DNA of 64,000 nt from Candidatus Melainabacteria bacterium (GCA_016212515.1 JACRFZ010000115.1:1-64000); one strand, 5' to 3'; counted from the stretch's first letter, positions 1-8,070 are shown. Translations and numbers: made by a program. Notes: generated from the sequence alone by a model not told the origin.

Positions 1-1
1 C

Positions 2-208
2 AACATCATCGCCAACGGTATGGAAATCCTGGGTATCGCCTGGGGCGGACCGACCATGATCATGGGCTTCATGCACATGGCTGCCGGTTCCCATGACGCC
101 ATGAAGAAAGTACTGTTCGGAGCTGCCGGCGTAACCGGTGGTTTGGCAACACCCGGTTGCATCAACTGGCTCGTTGCTTCCGCCCGCGACGCTGCTCTCT
201 TCAACTAA
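2..208 (+). CDS. C-terminal part of a small membrane protein, possibly TrbC/VirB2-like
   Basis: The reading frame is open from the window edge, so the start lies upstream. The visible 68 residues hold a glycine- and methionine-rich hydrophobic segment, a short polar loop with the motif SHDAMKKVLFGAAG, and a second hydrophobic segment ending in INWLVASARDAALFN. Two short membrane helices joined by a basic loop with AMKK is the layout of TrbC/VirB2-type pilins of type IV secretion systems, but the match is by general pattern only. It could equally be an unrelated two-helix membrane peptide. A strong terminator follows 30 bp downstream, so it ends its transcription unit. Confidence 0.5.
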   Translation, partial: NIIANGMEILGIAWGGPTMIMGFMHMAAGSHDAMKKVLFGAAGVTGGLATPGCINWLVASARDAALFN

Positions 209-237
209 CACCTTTTCCCCGCCAACGCCAGCCAGAG

Positions 238-259
238 ACCTCCCGCAAGGGGGGTTTTT
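238..259 (+). terminator. Rho-independent terminator after the first gene
   Basis: A GC-rich stem (cctccc at 239-244 with gggggg at 249-254, one G-T pair) closes a gcaa tetraloop and is followed directly by five T. It separates the partial first gene from the E1-like gene. Confidence 0.85.
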
Positions 260-356
260 GGTTTGCAGGGATCTTTAGTGCTGTTTTCGGTAGCTAAAAG
301 CGGTCGCTATGGGTAAGCTTAGGAGGCTTGGTTTGGTTCTGCCGAAAGAGGTTTAA

Positions 357-1097
357 GTGGAAGCTGGTATCGATTCTGATTCAGACTCGCTGGGTAGTGA
401 AGCGGCGCGCTTACTTCGTTACGAAAGACAGCTTGGTCTTCCTGGTTTCAGTCAGGCTCAGCAAGAGAAGCTCTTTATGGGTTCCGTGCTTTTGCTCGGG
501 GCCTCCTTCGTTTCTCGCACCGTGGCTATGAGTCTGGCTCAGAGCGGCGTGGGAACTATCAAGCTGGCCTCCGCCTCACTTTCTGAATTAAGCAGTGCCA
601 GGCAGTTCCTCTCTTCTGTGGAAACCCCTGATTCCAAGCTCAGTTTTCAGTTGCTTTCCGAACCTCTGATGGGACACCTGGAAGAATTGATGGTGGCTTA
701 TGATGTAATCGTGGACGGAGTGGAGCGCTGGCAAACCAAACTATTGGCTTCCGATGTGGCCATGCGTATCGGGAAACCGCTTGTACACAGCCATTCATCT
801 GGTCTGCGCTGTCAGGTCTATTGCATGGTGCCGGGTCGTTCCATGTGCTTGCGGTGTTTGCTCATTCAACTGGAAATGGAGGATTTCCCCCGGGAAGAGG
901 CTTCGCGCTTTTCCTCGTTACCTGCGCTGGAGAGCATTGTGGGAGGGTTTCAGGCCCTGGAAGTGATAAAGCTGCTCTCGGGTTTCGGCGTCAGCCAGGG
1001 CAATGAACTGATGCGCTTTGATGGGCTGAGTGGTGAGTTGGAAGTGCTGCGCGGCCTGGATCCCAAGTCTGATTGCCCCGACTGCGGCAGACCCTAG
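357..1097 (+). CDS. ThiF/MoeB/HesA-family (E1-like) adenylyltransferase, divergent
   Basis: This 246-residue protein has the family's opening motif RYERQLGLPGF and two zinc-type cysteine pairs, CLRC (164/167) and CPDC (240/243). MoeB/ThiF proteins activate the C-terminus of a ubiquitin-like sulfur carrier by adenylation. Here the nucleotide loop, normally GxGGLGS, reads GASFVSRTVA, so the glycine-rich turn is largely lost, and the usual DNF region reads VDGVERWQTK. It may be a pseudo-E1 or may bind another ligand. The GTG start at 357 is chosen because the RYERQ motif needs a short leader. No ThiS/MoaD-like partner is visible nearby. The gene ends tail to tail with the next gene, overlapping it by 4 bp. 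Confidence 0.8.
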   Translation: MEAGIDSDSDSLGSEAARLLRYERQLGLPGFSQAQQEKLFMGSVLLLGASFVSRTVAMSLAQSGVGTIKLASASLSELSSARQFLSSVETPDSKLSFQLLSEPLMGHLEELMVAYDVIVDGVERWQTKLLASDVAMRIGKPLVHSHSSGLRCQVYCMVPGRSMCLRCLLIQLEMEDFPREEASRFSSLPALESIVGGFQALEVIKLLSGFGVSQGNELMRFDGLSGELEVLRGLDPKSDCPDCGRP

Positions 1098-1894
1098 TTG
1101 ACGTCATCGTCATCCACGGGCGGAGCGCTGGCCTCCCGTAAGGCTGTCAGAATCGTCAGTGATTTGTCTTTATACTTGCGCTTAATGAGGGTGGAGAGCA
1201 TATCCCACTGCCTCGCCGTTTCTCTTACCGCCAGTTCGCGGGCGGCTCGAAAATAGGTGGTGCCGCCCAGCTTTTCGGCGCCTTCTTCCTCATTTTCCAT
1301 TGGTCTGCCACCATCATCAATGGTGCTGCCGTTCAATGCCTTATAGTCGGGGTCGGTGACCTTGCTCCAGTCCACCAGGTCGATTTGGTAGGGATCGAAT
1401 GTTTTGTCCTTGCGGTTTTTGAGGCGTTCCGATTCCAGTTCCAGATATTTTGAGTGACTGTAGAAGTCCTGGCTGGCCCTCAATAGGGCGCCCAGGTGCT
1501 TGAGGGCGCGGTACCGATCTTTGGGATTGCTGTCTGCATCATGGCAGTAGTTGATAATCTTCTTTTGCTCTCTATCAAGAAAGCTGAGGGAACTCTTCAA
1601 TTTGCCTTTTGAAAAAAAGAATTGCCCTGTTGAAGGCAGCGTCTGATCGCCGCTTTCAATCAAGACTGCCAGATTCTTCGGGGAAAACTTATTGCCCAGG
1701 GCTTCTCTGGTGATGGACCCATGGATAGACCGCCCATCCTTGTCTTTGAGCGCGAAAGAATGCGCTTCATTGATGCATGCCAGGCTCAGTATCAATGCCA
1801 GACCGGTGCCGAAGACCGGAACAAAGCCGTCCTTTGAGATGTCGTATATCTTTTGGCTATATCCTTCTCGCGTGAAGGCTTTTGCTTTTTTCAT
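1094..1894 (-). CDS. Secreted Het-C/VWA7 N-terminal-like protein
   Basis: From the ATG at 1894 the protein has 266 residues, with a basic N-terminus and a signal-peptide core (GTGLALILSLACINEAHSFA). The mature part carries HGSITREAL, then LGALLRASQDFYSHSKYLE, then ARELAVRETARQW. This succession of histidines and the QDFYSHS block is typical of the Het-C/VWA7 N-terminal domain, which is related to zinc-dependent phospholipase C/P1 nuclease folds. I infer a metal-binding exported protein; hydrolase activity is unproven. In-frame ATGs at 1930 and 1990 lie upstream, but the signal peptide fits best from 1894. The C-terminus is acidic (DDDDVN). Confidence 0.7.
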   Translation of the reverse strand: MKKAKAFTREGYSQKIYDISKDGFVPVFGTGLALILSLACINEAHSFALKDKDGRSIHGSITREALGNKFSPKNLAVLIESGDQTLPSTGQFFFSKGKLKSSLSFLDREQKKIINYCHDADSNPKDRYRALKHLGALLRASQDFYSHSKYLELESERLKNRKDKTFDPYQIDLVDWSKVTDPDYKALNGSTIDDGGRPMENEEEGAEKLGGTTYFRAARELAVRETARQWDMLSTLIKRKYKDKSLTILTALREASAPPVDDDDVN

Positions 1895-2055
1895 TTTTCC
1901 GCGTCTTTGCCGGTAAATTGCATTATTCATCACTATAGTGCCAATAATTTCCCTCTGCCCGAACCTTTCAAGAATTACTCTTACAAACAACCAATTTCCG
2001 CTTTGCCGCTTTGCTGTATGGTAGGTCTGTATTTTTGCAACTTAAGGAAAGCAAG

Positions 2056-2922
2056 ATGAGTTTAGCGGCCGTAAACGCCCAGACTGGCATTAAGGGCCCT
2101 CTCAAGGAGCTCCAGTTCGTTGCCTTTGACGTGGAAACCACCGGCTTGTCGGCTATTGCCTGTCGCCTGGTGGAACTTTCCGGTGTTAAGTTCGATGTCT
2201 GGCATCGGGATGTCTCCACCTTCAGCTCCCTTATCAATCCCGGCTCGCCGATTCCGCCTGAAGTTTCCAAAATTCACGGCATTACCGATGACATGGTTAA
2301 GGGGGCGCCAAAAGCCGAGCAGGTCTTGAAAGACTTCCTGCACTTCGCCCGGGGTGGGGTCTGGCTGGCTCATAATGCGGCCTTTGACGTGGAGTTCTTG
2401 AAAATCGAACTCTTGCGCCAGAAGCAGCCTCTTCCGGAGGTGATGGTGCTGGATACTCTCACTCTGGCCCAGGTGGTGCTGAGCGGACCTGAAAACTTTA
2501 AGCTCAAGACCCTGGCTGAATATTTTGGCTTTGGCGGCGCTGAGTATCACCGCGCCCTGGCCGATAGCGTCTATGTGGAGAAGCTCTTCGGTAAGCTTTT
2601 GGAAGTTTCTCACTTTACCACCGTGGAAGAACTGAACGGCACAGGCGCTCTCAAGAGCTTTAGTGACTGGGGGCGACCTGCCAACCGAGAGCATTTACCC
2701 GAGAGTGTTAAAAGTCATATCTGCCTGCTGGAGGCGGCTATTGAAAGCAGCAGCACGGTCAAGCTCAAGTATCAGGGGGAGTTTCTCAGTACCCGCACGG
2801 TTCAGCCGGAAGCCGTCATTGAAAGCCGCGGCAGTTTATACTTAAGCGCATACTGCCTGAAGTCGAGAGCCCAGAGAACCTTCCGTGTCGATAGAATTGT
2901 TGAGGCGATTATTAATACCTAG
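2056..2922 (+). CDS. DEDDh 3'-5' exonuclease (DnaQ-like) fused to a WYL-type domain
   Basis: Starting at the ATG at 2056, behind aaggaaag, the protein has 288 residues. The exonuclease core shows all DEDDh residues: FDVETTGL (D25, E27), HNAAFD (D111) and HRALAD (H165, D170). The family removes nucleotides from 3' ends as DNA polymerase III epsilon or as a repair/RNA exonuclease. Residues about 230-288, after a linker, resemble a WYL domain (VKLKYQGEF, then QPEAVIESRGSLYLSAYC and FRVDRI). WYL domains often bind nucleic-acid ligands and regulate nucleases or transcription factors. The stop overlaps the next gene by 38 bp, suggesting coupled translation. Confidence 0.88.
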   Translation: MSLAAVNAQTGIKGPLKELQFVAFDVETTGLSAIACRLVELSGVKFDVWHRDVSTFSSLINPGSPIPPEVSKIHGITDDMVKGAPKAEQVLKDFLHFARGGVWLAHNAAFDVEFLKIELLRQKQPLPEVMVLDTLTLAQVVLSGPENFKLKTLAEYFGFGGAEYHRALADSVYVEKLFGKLLEVSHFTTVEELNGTGALKSFSDWGRPANREHLPESVKSHICLLEAAIESSSTVKLKYQGEFLSTRTVQPEAVIESRGSLYLSAYCLKSRAQRTFRVDRIVEAIINT

Positions 2923-4180
2923 GGCCGGTTTCGGCTTACTTCTGGCCGGGGCGATTCTGCTTTCGCCCTGGCTCAATCCGCTCCCGTCTGAGGCGGCCCC
3001 TTTTTTCTTTCGCAAGCGTTCTTACAAGCTTGATGAAAAAGCCATCCAGCAAGAAAGCGAAAAAGTCGAGCGCGACTTGAGTGGTAGCGAGGATGAAAAA
3101 GGCAAATCGGGACGGAAGGCAGAGGGCGTGAATGAGGCCGGTCGAGAGCCTCTGGATGATGCCCTGGCTCTGGAAGAGGGCGAGGACAAGGAAGCCGACA
3201 AGAACAAGCAGATTGAGAAGCATACACGCCTGGGGGATATGTTTTTTGCCCGGCGGGATTTCACCAATGCTTTGATTGAGTACGAGGACGTACTCAAGCT
3301 TTCAGCCGATAATTTTAAATCCCATTACATGCTCGGCAAGGTATTGATGAGTATGGCCGACTATGAGGAAGCTCTCAAGGAATTCGATCGAGTCGTGGCT
3401 ATTCGCCCCACTTCCTCCGATGGCTATTTTATGAGGGCGGAGGCCTTGCGTATGATTGGCCGCTACGAAGAGGCCCGTCCCGACTATCTGCGTTCCTTGC
3501 GTATAGACAGCGGCAATGCCCTGGCCCATGCCTATCTAGGGGAGTGCTATCGCATGAAGGGCGCTTTTCGGGATGCTATCGCCGAATGCAAGATTTCCTC
3601 GCGGTTGAAAAAAGATCTGGTAGTACCGCATTTGATACTGGCCCAGTGCTATAACTCAATCCGCTTGCCGGAAGAGTCCTGGAAAGAATATCAAATCGCC
3701 ATCAGTCTCAGCCCGAAGGATCCGGTGGTGCATGCCCGTTACGGGCTGGCTCTGGGTAAGCAGAATAAGTGGAAGGAAGCACTTGCTCAGCTCCTGACGG
3801 CCACCGATCTTGATCCCAGTTATTCGGAAGGTCATGTGGGGCTTTCCTGGGTTCTAGCCAGTACCGGCAAGCTGGAAGAGGCCTTGAAGGAAGCACGCCT
3901 GGCTGTGTCGCTTGCCCCTAATGATCCCGACAGCCATTCCAATTTGGCCTGGGTCTATTCTAAAAACAAAGACCATCTTTCCGCCGTAATCGAGTATCGA
4001 CTGGCCTTGCAGATCGATCCCAAAAATGGTCAATTGCACAAGGCTCTCGGTCTGGAATTTAAAGACCTGGGTGATACGAATTCTGCCATAGCGCAGCTCC
4101 TCAGTGCTCGCAAACTGCTGCCTGCCGACTATGAAGTGAAATTGGCTCTCGACTCTTTAATGCCCAAGGGCAAGAATTAG
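2885..4180 (+). CDS. Secreted or membrane-anchored TPR-repeat protein
   Basis: This 431-residue protein begins with a signal peptide or signal anchor (LLIPRAGFGLLLAGAILL, possible cleavage near SEA/AP). A highly charged Glu/Lys linker runs over about residues 45-110. About nine TPR units follow to the C-terminus, recognisable by repeats such as YEEALKEFDRVVAIRP and LEEALKEARLAVSLAPND. TPR arrays are protein-binding scaffolds, so the partner cannot be read from sequence. The GTG start at 2885 lies inside the exonuclease gene; TTG codons at 2897 and 2900 are alternatives that still keep the signal peptide. The next gene is convergent. Confidence 0.85.
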   Translation: MSIELLRRLLIPRAGFGLLLAGAILLSPWLNPLPSEAAPFFFRKRSYKLDEKAIQQESEKVERDLSGSEDEKGKSGRKAEGVNEAGREPLDDALALEEGEDKEADKNKQIEKHTRLGDMFFARRDFTNALIEYEDVLKLSADNFKSHYMLGKVLMSMADYEEALKEFDRVVAIRPTSSDGYFMRAEALRMIGRYEEARPDYLRSLRIDSGNALAHAYLGECYRMKGAFRDAIAECKISSRLKKDLVVPHLILAQCYNSIRLPEESWKEYQIAISLSPKDPVVHARYGLALGKQNKWKEALAQLLTATDLDPSYSEGHVGLSWVLASTGKLEEALKEARLAVSLAPNDPDSHSNLAWVYSKNKDHLSAVIEYRLALQIDPKNGQLHKALGLEFKDLGDTNSAIAQLLSARKLLPADYEVKLALDSLMPKGKN

Positions 4181-4188
4181 CCGTCGCA

Positions 4189-4824
4189 CTATTTCTTGCT
4201 GCTGCCTGGCTTGATGGGAGCGGAGCCGTCTTTGCACATAGGGCAAAGCTCAGCTTCGTAGGTTTCCAGACTAAGGGCAATCAGACTAAAGAAGGGCAAT
4301 CCAAATTGTGCTTTGCCGCCGCTTCTGTCTATCAGGGCTGCCACTGCTACCGGCGTGGCGCCCAGAGCTTTTACGAGCTCTACTACTTTCTTGGCCGAGC
4401 CGCCGGTGGTAGTAACGTCTTCCACTACCAGCACCTTTTCTCCCGGGCGTAGTTCAACACCGCGTCTGATCGAGAAATCGGCGCCGCCGCCCTCTCTTTC
4501 CGCAAAGACCGCTCTCACTTGTTTGCTGCCGGAGCCGTTGCCTGAGGCAGCCGCATCACCGGTAGTGTCACGCATCTCATTCAAGGCGATGGCCATGTAG
4601 ACTTCCATGTGCACCGCACCAAGGGCTGGGCCAACTACTACTTCGGGTTCAACCCCGGCGGCTTTGATTTTGCCGGCCAGGGTGCGAGCCAGTGCCAGTC
4701 CGTACTCCGGATACTGCAAGACTTTCTGGCATTGCATGTACTGATCGGAGTGCAGCCCGCTGGTGAGGAGAAAGTGCCCGCTTTGCCAGGCCTGGACCGA
4801 CTTAAGTAGTTCTTCCGGCTTCAC
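4189..4824 (-). CDS. pyrE: Orotate phosphoribosyltransferase
   Basis: The enzyme joins orotate to PRPP to make orotidine 5'-phosphate in pyrimidine synthesis. The 211-residue sequence has the type I PRTase PRPP loop VLVVEDVTTTGGSA, preceded by the substrate-side motif LTSGLHSDQYMQC and the conserved VVGPALGAVHM. A Gly/Ser-rich insertion (GDAAASGNGSGSKQ) sits before the catalytic loop region, and the C-terminus has CPMCKDG. The length fits the longer bacterial PyrE group. The gene stands alone on the minus strand and no other pyr gene is visible. Confidence 0.95.
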   Translation of the reverse strand: MKPEELLKSVQAWQSGHFLLTSGLHSDQYMQCQKVLQYPEYGLALARTLAGKIKAAGVEPEVVVGPALGAVHMEVYMAIALNEMRDTTGDAAASGNGSGSKQVRAVFAEREGGGADFSIRRGVELRPGEKVLVVEDVTTTGGSAKKVVELVKALGATPVAVAALIDRSGGKAQFGLPFFSLIALSLETYEAELCPMCKDGSAPIKPGSSKK

Positions 4825-5145
4825 TTGTGCCCCCTCTCATTCAATAACCCTGCTCCACGGTCTTATGTTAGTACCCGGCCCCTGCCTACTTGCATGAAAG
4901 TTCCCACATAATTTTAAAATTGATTTCTTCGCCGTGGTCCTTTGGAGCCCTAGAGAGGGTTGGAATTGGTTTAAAATAGCCCTTTCGGGAGCGGTGCCTC
5001 TAACAAAGGCAAGACCGACGCGGAAGCGCTTTCCAGTGGCGGAACAGCCCCAGGGCAAGATGAGTTGCGTTAATGAGACTGAACTAAATCAACTCCAAAC
5101 CCGAACAAAGTCAGGAATCTCTTCAGGAAGCATAGGAATGGAACG
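4825..5145. other. Intergenic region between divergent pyrE and the C26 amidohydrolase gene
   Basis: This 321-bp spacer must hold promoters for both divergent genes. An AT-rich stretch at about 4904-4922 and a TAAAAT box at 4972-4977 are possible -10 elements, but no convincing -35 was found. No RNA gene or repeat is seen, and the short open frame across 4934-5149 does not look coding. Confidence 0.4.
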
Positions 5146-5931
5146 GTGAATAAAGCGGATAGAAAGCCCTTAATTGGAATAAATCTGGATATCAAAGGGG
5201 GACCTCCGGAGGAGGCGGCTATTCAGACTACTTATACCGACGCAATCTTGAGAAGCGGTGGCGTGCCGGTGCTGTTGCCGCCCATGGAGGAAGCCGATCT
5301 CTATATCGCTTTGAGCCGGCTGGACGGACTGATGCTGATCGGTGGGGCTGACTACTGCCCTTCCCTTTACAACGAGGAGCCGCACGACAAGCTTGACCTG
5401 GCCCACGACCGCCGGCAGCAGTTTGATCTTGCTCTGGCGCGGCAGGCTCTTGCCAGTCAGCACTTGCCGATTCTGGGAATCTGTCTGGGCGCGCAGTTGA
5501 TCAATATCTTGCAGGGCGGCTCCCTGGTTCAGGACATCAAAACCTTCATCCCTGAATCCACTATTGAGCATGTCAGCGTCAATGGTTGGAAGGACGGCTT
5601 CACTCAGCATCCGGTCAAACTCTTACCGGACACGCAGATCGCCCGTATTTACGGCAATAACAATTTTGCAGTACCTACTTCCCATCACCAGAGCGTCAAG
5701 CAACTGGGGCGTGGCTTAATGGTTTCCGCTGAAGCGGAAGACGGGGTTGTGGAAGCTATCGAAATGCCGGAACGTACCTTCGTCATTGGCGTACAGTGGC
5801 ATCCTGAGCGGGATTACCCTACCAACAAGCCTCTCTTCGATGAACTCGTGGCTGTCTCTTCAAAAAACCTCTCCACCAATTCGGCGCCTGCAAAATCTCT
5901 ATCGGCAGACAATATAAGGAACCGCTCATGA
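5146..5931 (+). CDS. Class I glutamine amidotransferase-like (peptidase C26, PuuD family) hydrolase
   Basis: The 261-residue protein has a nucleophile elbow GICLGAQ (C113) and the His-Glu pair in QWHPE (H219, E221), which complete the C26 triad. The opening PLIGINLDIKG and the block PTSHHQSVKQLG are typical of gamma-glutamyl-GABA hydrolase (PuuD) relatives. These cleave gamma-glutamyl amides; the actual substrate is unknown and no puu genes lie nearby. The GTG start at 5146 follows aggaa at 5134. Its stop overlaps the next gene's start by ATGA, so the two are probably translated together. Confidence 0.9.
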   Translation: MNKADRKPLIGINLDIKGGPPEEAAIQTTYTDAILRSGGVPVLLPPMEEADLYIALSRLDGLMLIGGADYCPSLYNEEPHDKLDLAHDRRQQFDLALARQALASQHLPILGICLGAQLINILQGGSLVQDIKTFIPESTIEHVSVNGWKDGFTQHPVKLLPDTQIARIYGNNNFAVPTSHHQSVKQLGRGLMVSAEAEDGVVEAIEMPERTFVIGVQWHPERDYPTNKPLFDELVAVSSKNLSTNSAPAKSLSADNIRNRS

Positions 5932-6908
5932 CGCAGGTTAAACGCAGCATCTTGATTACAGGCGGCGCCGGTTTTATTGGTAGTCATTTGAGTGAACGGT
6001 TTCTTTCTCTGGGAGACAGCGTCACTGTTATAGACAACTTCAATGATTTCTACAATCCGCTTTTGAAGCGCCGCAACGTCGCCGCCTTTGTTGGAAATGC
6101 CGACTACAATCTAGTTGAAGGCGATATCAGAAATAACGAAGACCTCGATAGAGCCTTCAGTCATGGCCCATTCGACGTTGTTATACATCTGGCGGCCATG
6201 GCCGGGGTGCGTCCCTCTCTGGAGCAGCCTGCCTATTACTTTGATGTGAACGTAAACGGCACCCAGAAGCTTCTTGATCATATTTTGCCGACGGTAGAGC
6301 GCACTCGACTGGTTTTTGCCTCTTCCAGTTCGGTTTACGGGGAGCGGGCCGGAGAGCCTTTTAAGGAGACGGACCGGGTTTGTGAGCCGATTTCCCCCTA
6401 TGCGGCCAGTAAGGCCTCCAATGAATTGCAGCTTTACGCCTGCCATCATGCTAGCGGTCTGGCTGTTACCTGCCTGCGTTTTTTCACAGTCTTCGGACCC
6501 CGCCAGAGACCCGATCTGGCTATTCACAAGTTTTGCCATTTAATCGACGAGGGTAAGCCGGTGGAACTCTTTGGCGACGGCTCTACCAGGCGTGATTACA
6601 CCTTTGTGGGAGACATTGTCAGTGGCATCGAAAGCGCTATGAGCTATAACTTCAATGGCTACGACATTATCAACCTGGGCCGCTCGGAGCCGGTTGGTTT
6701 GTTGGAGATGGTGCAAGCACTTGAGCGGCACCTGGGTAAGAAAGCCGATATCGTCTTCAAGCCCATGCAGGTGGGTGATGTTCCATATACTTATGCTGAC
6801 ATCTCCCATGCCAGGCAAGTGCTTGGCTACAACCCCGCCACTAGTTTTGACGAAGGGGTGAGGCGCTTTGTGGAATGGTTCAAGGAGAGCCGTGCGCTCC
6901 CGGTTTGA
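5928..6908 (+). CDS. NAD-dependent nucleotide-sugar epimerase, UDP-glucuronate 4-epimerase-like
   Basis: This extended short-chain dehydrogenase of 326 residues has the NAD motif GGAGFIGSHL near the N-terminus and the catalytic pair YAASK (Y158, K162). It also has SSSSVYGE and the substrate-side block RFFTVFGPRQRPD, which is characteristic of UDP-glucuronate/galacturonate 4-epimerases. Such enzymes supply sugars for lipopolysaccharide or capsule. Exact sugar specificity cannot be set from sequence alone. It overlaps the upstream amidohydrolase by 4 bp, and a tRNA gene follows. Confidence 0.9.
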   Translation: MTQVKRSILITGGAGFIGSHLSERFLSLGDSVTVIDNFNDFYNPLLKRRNVAAFVGNADYNLVEGDIRNNEDLDRAFSHGPFDVVIHLAAMAGVRPSLEQPAYYFDVNVNGTQKLLDHILPTVERTRLVFASSSSVYGERAGEPFKETDRVCEPISPYAASKASNELQLYACHHASGLAVTCLRFFTVFGPRQRPDLAIHKFCHLIDEGKPVELFGDGSTRRDYTFVGDIVSGIESAMSYNFNGYDIINLGRSEPVGLLEMVQALERHLGKKADIVFKPMQVGDVPYTYADISHARQVLGYNPATSFDEGVRRFVEWFKESRALPV

Positions 6909-6972
6909 ACTTTTTCCTGACGTCCGATTCTATACTTTTGTTTTGCGATGGCGCTTGTAGGTGGCCGTCGCC

Positions 6973-7000
6973 TTGACAGTCATGCCTTGCTATAGATAAT
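6973..7000 (+). promoter_or_regulatory. Sigma70-type promoter of the tRNA gene
   Basis: A perfect -35 TTGACA (6973-6978) is followed after 16 bp by GATAAT (6995-7000). This places the transcription start about ten bases before the mature tRNA 5' end. Confidence 0.75.
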
Positions 7001-7017
7001 CTGAAATCCGACCTCAT

Positions 7018-7091
7018 GGCACGGTAGCTCAGTCGGCTAGAGCGGGCGACTCATAACCGCCAGGTCGCGGGTTCGATTCCCGCCTGTGCCA
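7018..7091 (+). tRNA. tRNA with anticodon CAT (elongator Met, or Ile2 read after lysidine modification)
   Basis: A full 74-nt cloverleaf is visible. The acceptor is GGCACGG/CTGTGCC with one G-T pair, the D stem GCTC/GAGC, the anticodon loop CTCATAA, the T stem GCGGG/CCCGC with loop TTCGATT, and the discriminator A. CCA is not encoded. The anticodon stem GGCGA/CCGCC has an A-C mismatch next to the loop. The anticodon arm is close to that of E. coli tRNA-Ile2 as I remember it, and the lysidine synthase gene tilS lies 1.1 kb away, so Ile2 is a real alternative to elongator Met. Confidence 0.93.
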
Positions 7092-7131
7092 GATTCTTTC
7101 ATCGCCTCAAGAGGTGATGTTCAGGTAATTT

Positions 7132-7163
7132 AAAATCCAGGTAGAACTTGCTACCTGGATTTT
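7132..7163. terminator. Bidirectional terminator between the tRNA and the TonB-C-like gene
   Basis: A perfect 13-bp stem (7132-7144 with 7151-7163) closes a 6-nt loop. It has A-rich and T-rich ends, so it can act on both strands between the convergent units. A smaller hairpin at 7100-7119 lies just after the tRNA. Confidence 0.85.
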
Positions 7164-7200
7164 GCCTTTGCCTGGTCTCAGTCAAGTACCGCCTCAGACT

Positions 7201-8070
7201 TCAACGACCGGGCACCGTGTACTTTTCGACGTCGCCGAATTTGAAGAATTCCCTGTCGCCTCGGTCGGAGGTGATGATAGTCGCTGTTTCGTTGACTCGC
7301 TGGCGTTTGGAATTGCGCGGGAAGCGCAAAATGCTCGTGCCGTCGAGGGCATAAATGGCATCCAGAAGCGCCTTATCGTAGTCCGGGTAGCCGGAGGGTT
7401 GGACGATGCGAGCTTTGACGATGCGCTTGTCGTTGGAAACCCGCACAAAGAAGGTGGCTTTGGTGCCCAGAGGAATGTTTGGTCCCACTACTACGCGACC
7501 GCGCCTTGCATCCCAGCGTGGTTCAACGTTTTCGGGGCTGTTTATCAACTCCTGCACACCTGATTGTATAGACCAGAGCAGTCGGTTGTGCCATTTGTCC
7601 CATTCCACCATCAGTTCCTGATCGGCTGTATCCGGGTCCTGGGCTTGCAAATCGGTATCTTGAGCGGAAGCGGAACCTTTCAAAACGCTGCCCTGTTCTT
7701 GCAATTGTCCCTTCATGGGACCGTCCAGTTGGTCTTCCTGGGCCTGGCCTCGGTTCAAGCCGTCGTTCTGGTCCTGGGCCTGACCGCTGAGACCGGTTCC
7801 CTGCGCTTCCCCTTCTAATTTTTTCTTCTTTTCTTTCACCACCGGCGCCAGCATCGGCACTGCCGGCTGGAAGGTTTGATTTTCCACGGCTCCGGTTTCC
7901 TGCACATTGCCCTGCAGGGGGGCATCGCAATAGCCGGGAGAGGCTTGCAAGATCAGGCTGAGAGCGCTCAATACCAGGGTCAGGTGCCAGGCCTTGCCCT
8001 TTAAAGTGGACCTCTCCGACCCGGCAAGCGGGTCCGGTAGCGGTCTGAAGGGGTAAAACCTCGTTTTCAT
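7201..8070 (-). CDS. Secreted protein with a TonB/TolA C-terminal-like domain
   Basis: From the ATG at 8070 the protein has 289 residues; a TTG at 8112 would add 14. A hydrophobic export signal (LTLVLSALSLILQA) ends near PGYCDA. A long Gln/Gly/Asp-rich linker over roughly residues 75-170 has repeated GQAQ-type units. The C-terminal hundred residues match the TonB-C fold: FFVRVSNDKRIVKARIVQPSG, then DYDKALLDAIYALDG. In TonB/TolA this domain contacts outer-membrane receptors, but no ExbBD genes are near and the short N-terminal helix may be cleaved. A periplasmic adaptor role is inferred. Confidence 0.75.
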   Translation of the reverse strand: MKTRFYPFRPLPDPLAGSERSTLKGKAWHLTLVLSALSLILQASPGYCDAPLQGNVQETGAVENQTFQPAVPMLAPVVKEKKKKLEGEAQGTGLSGQAQDQNDGLNRGQAQEDQLDGPMKGQLQEQGSVLKGSASAQDTDLQAQDPDTADQELMVEWDKWHNRLLWSIQSGVQELINSPENVEPRWDARRGRVVVGPNIPLGTKATFFVRVSNDKRIVKARIVQPSGYPDYDKALLDAIYALDGTSILRFPRNSKRQRVNETATIITSDRGDREFFKFGDVEKYTVPGR

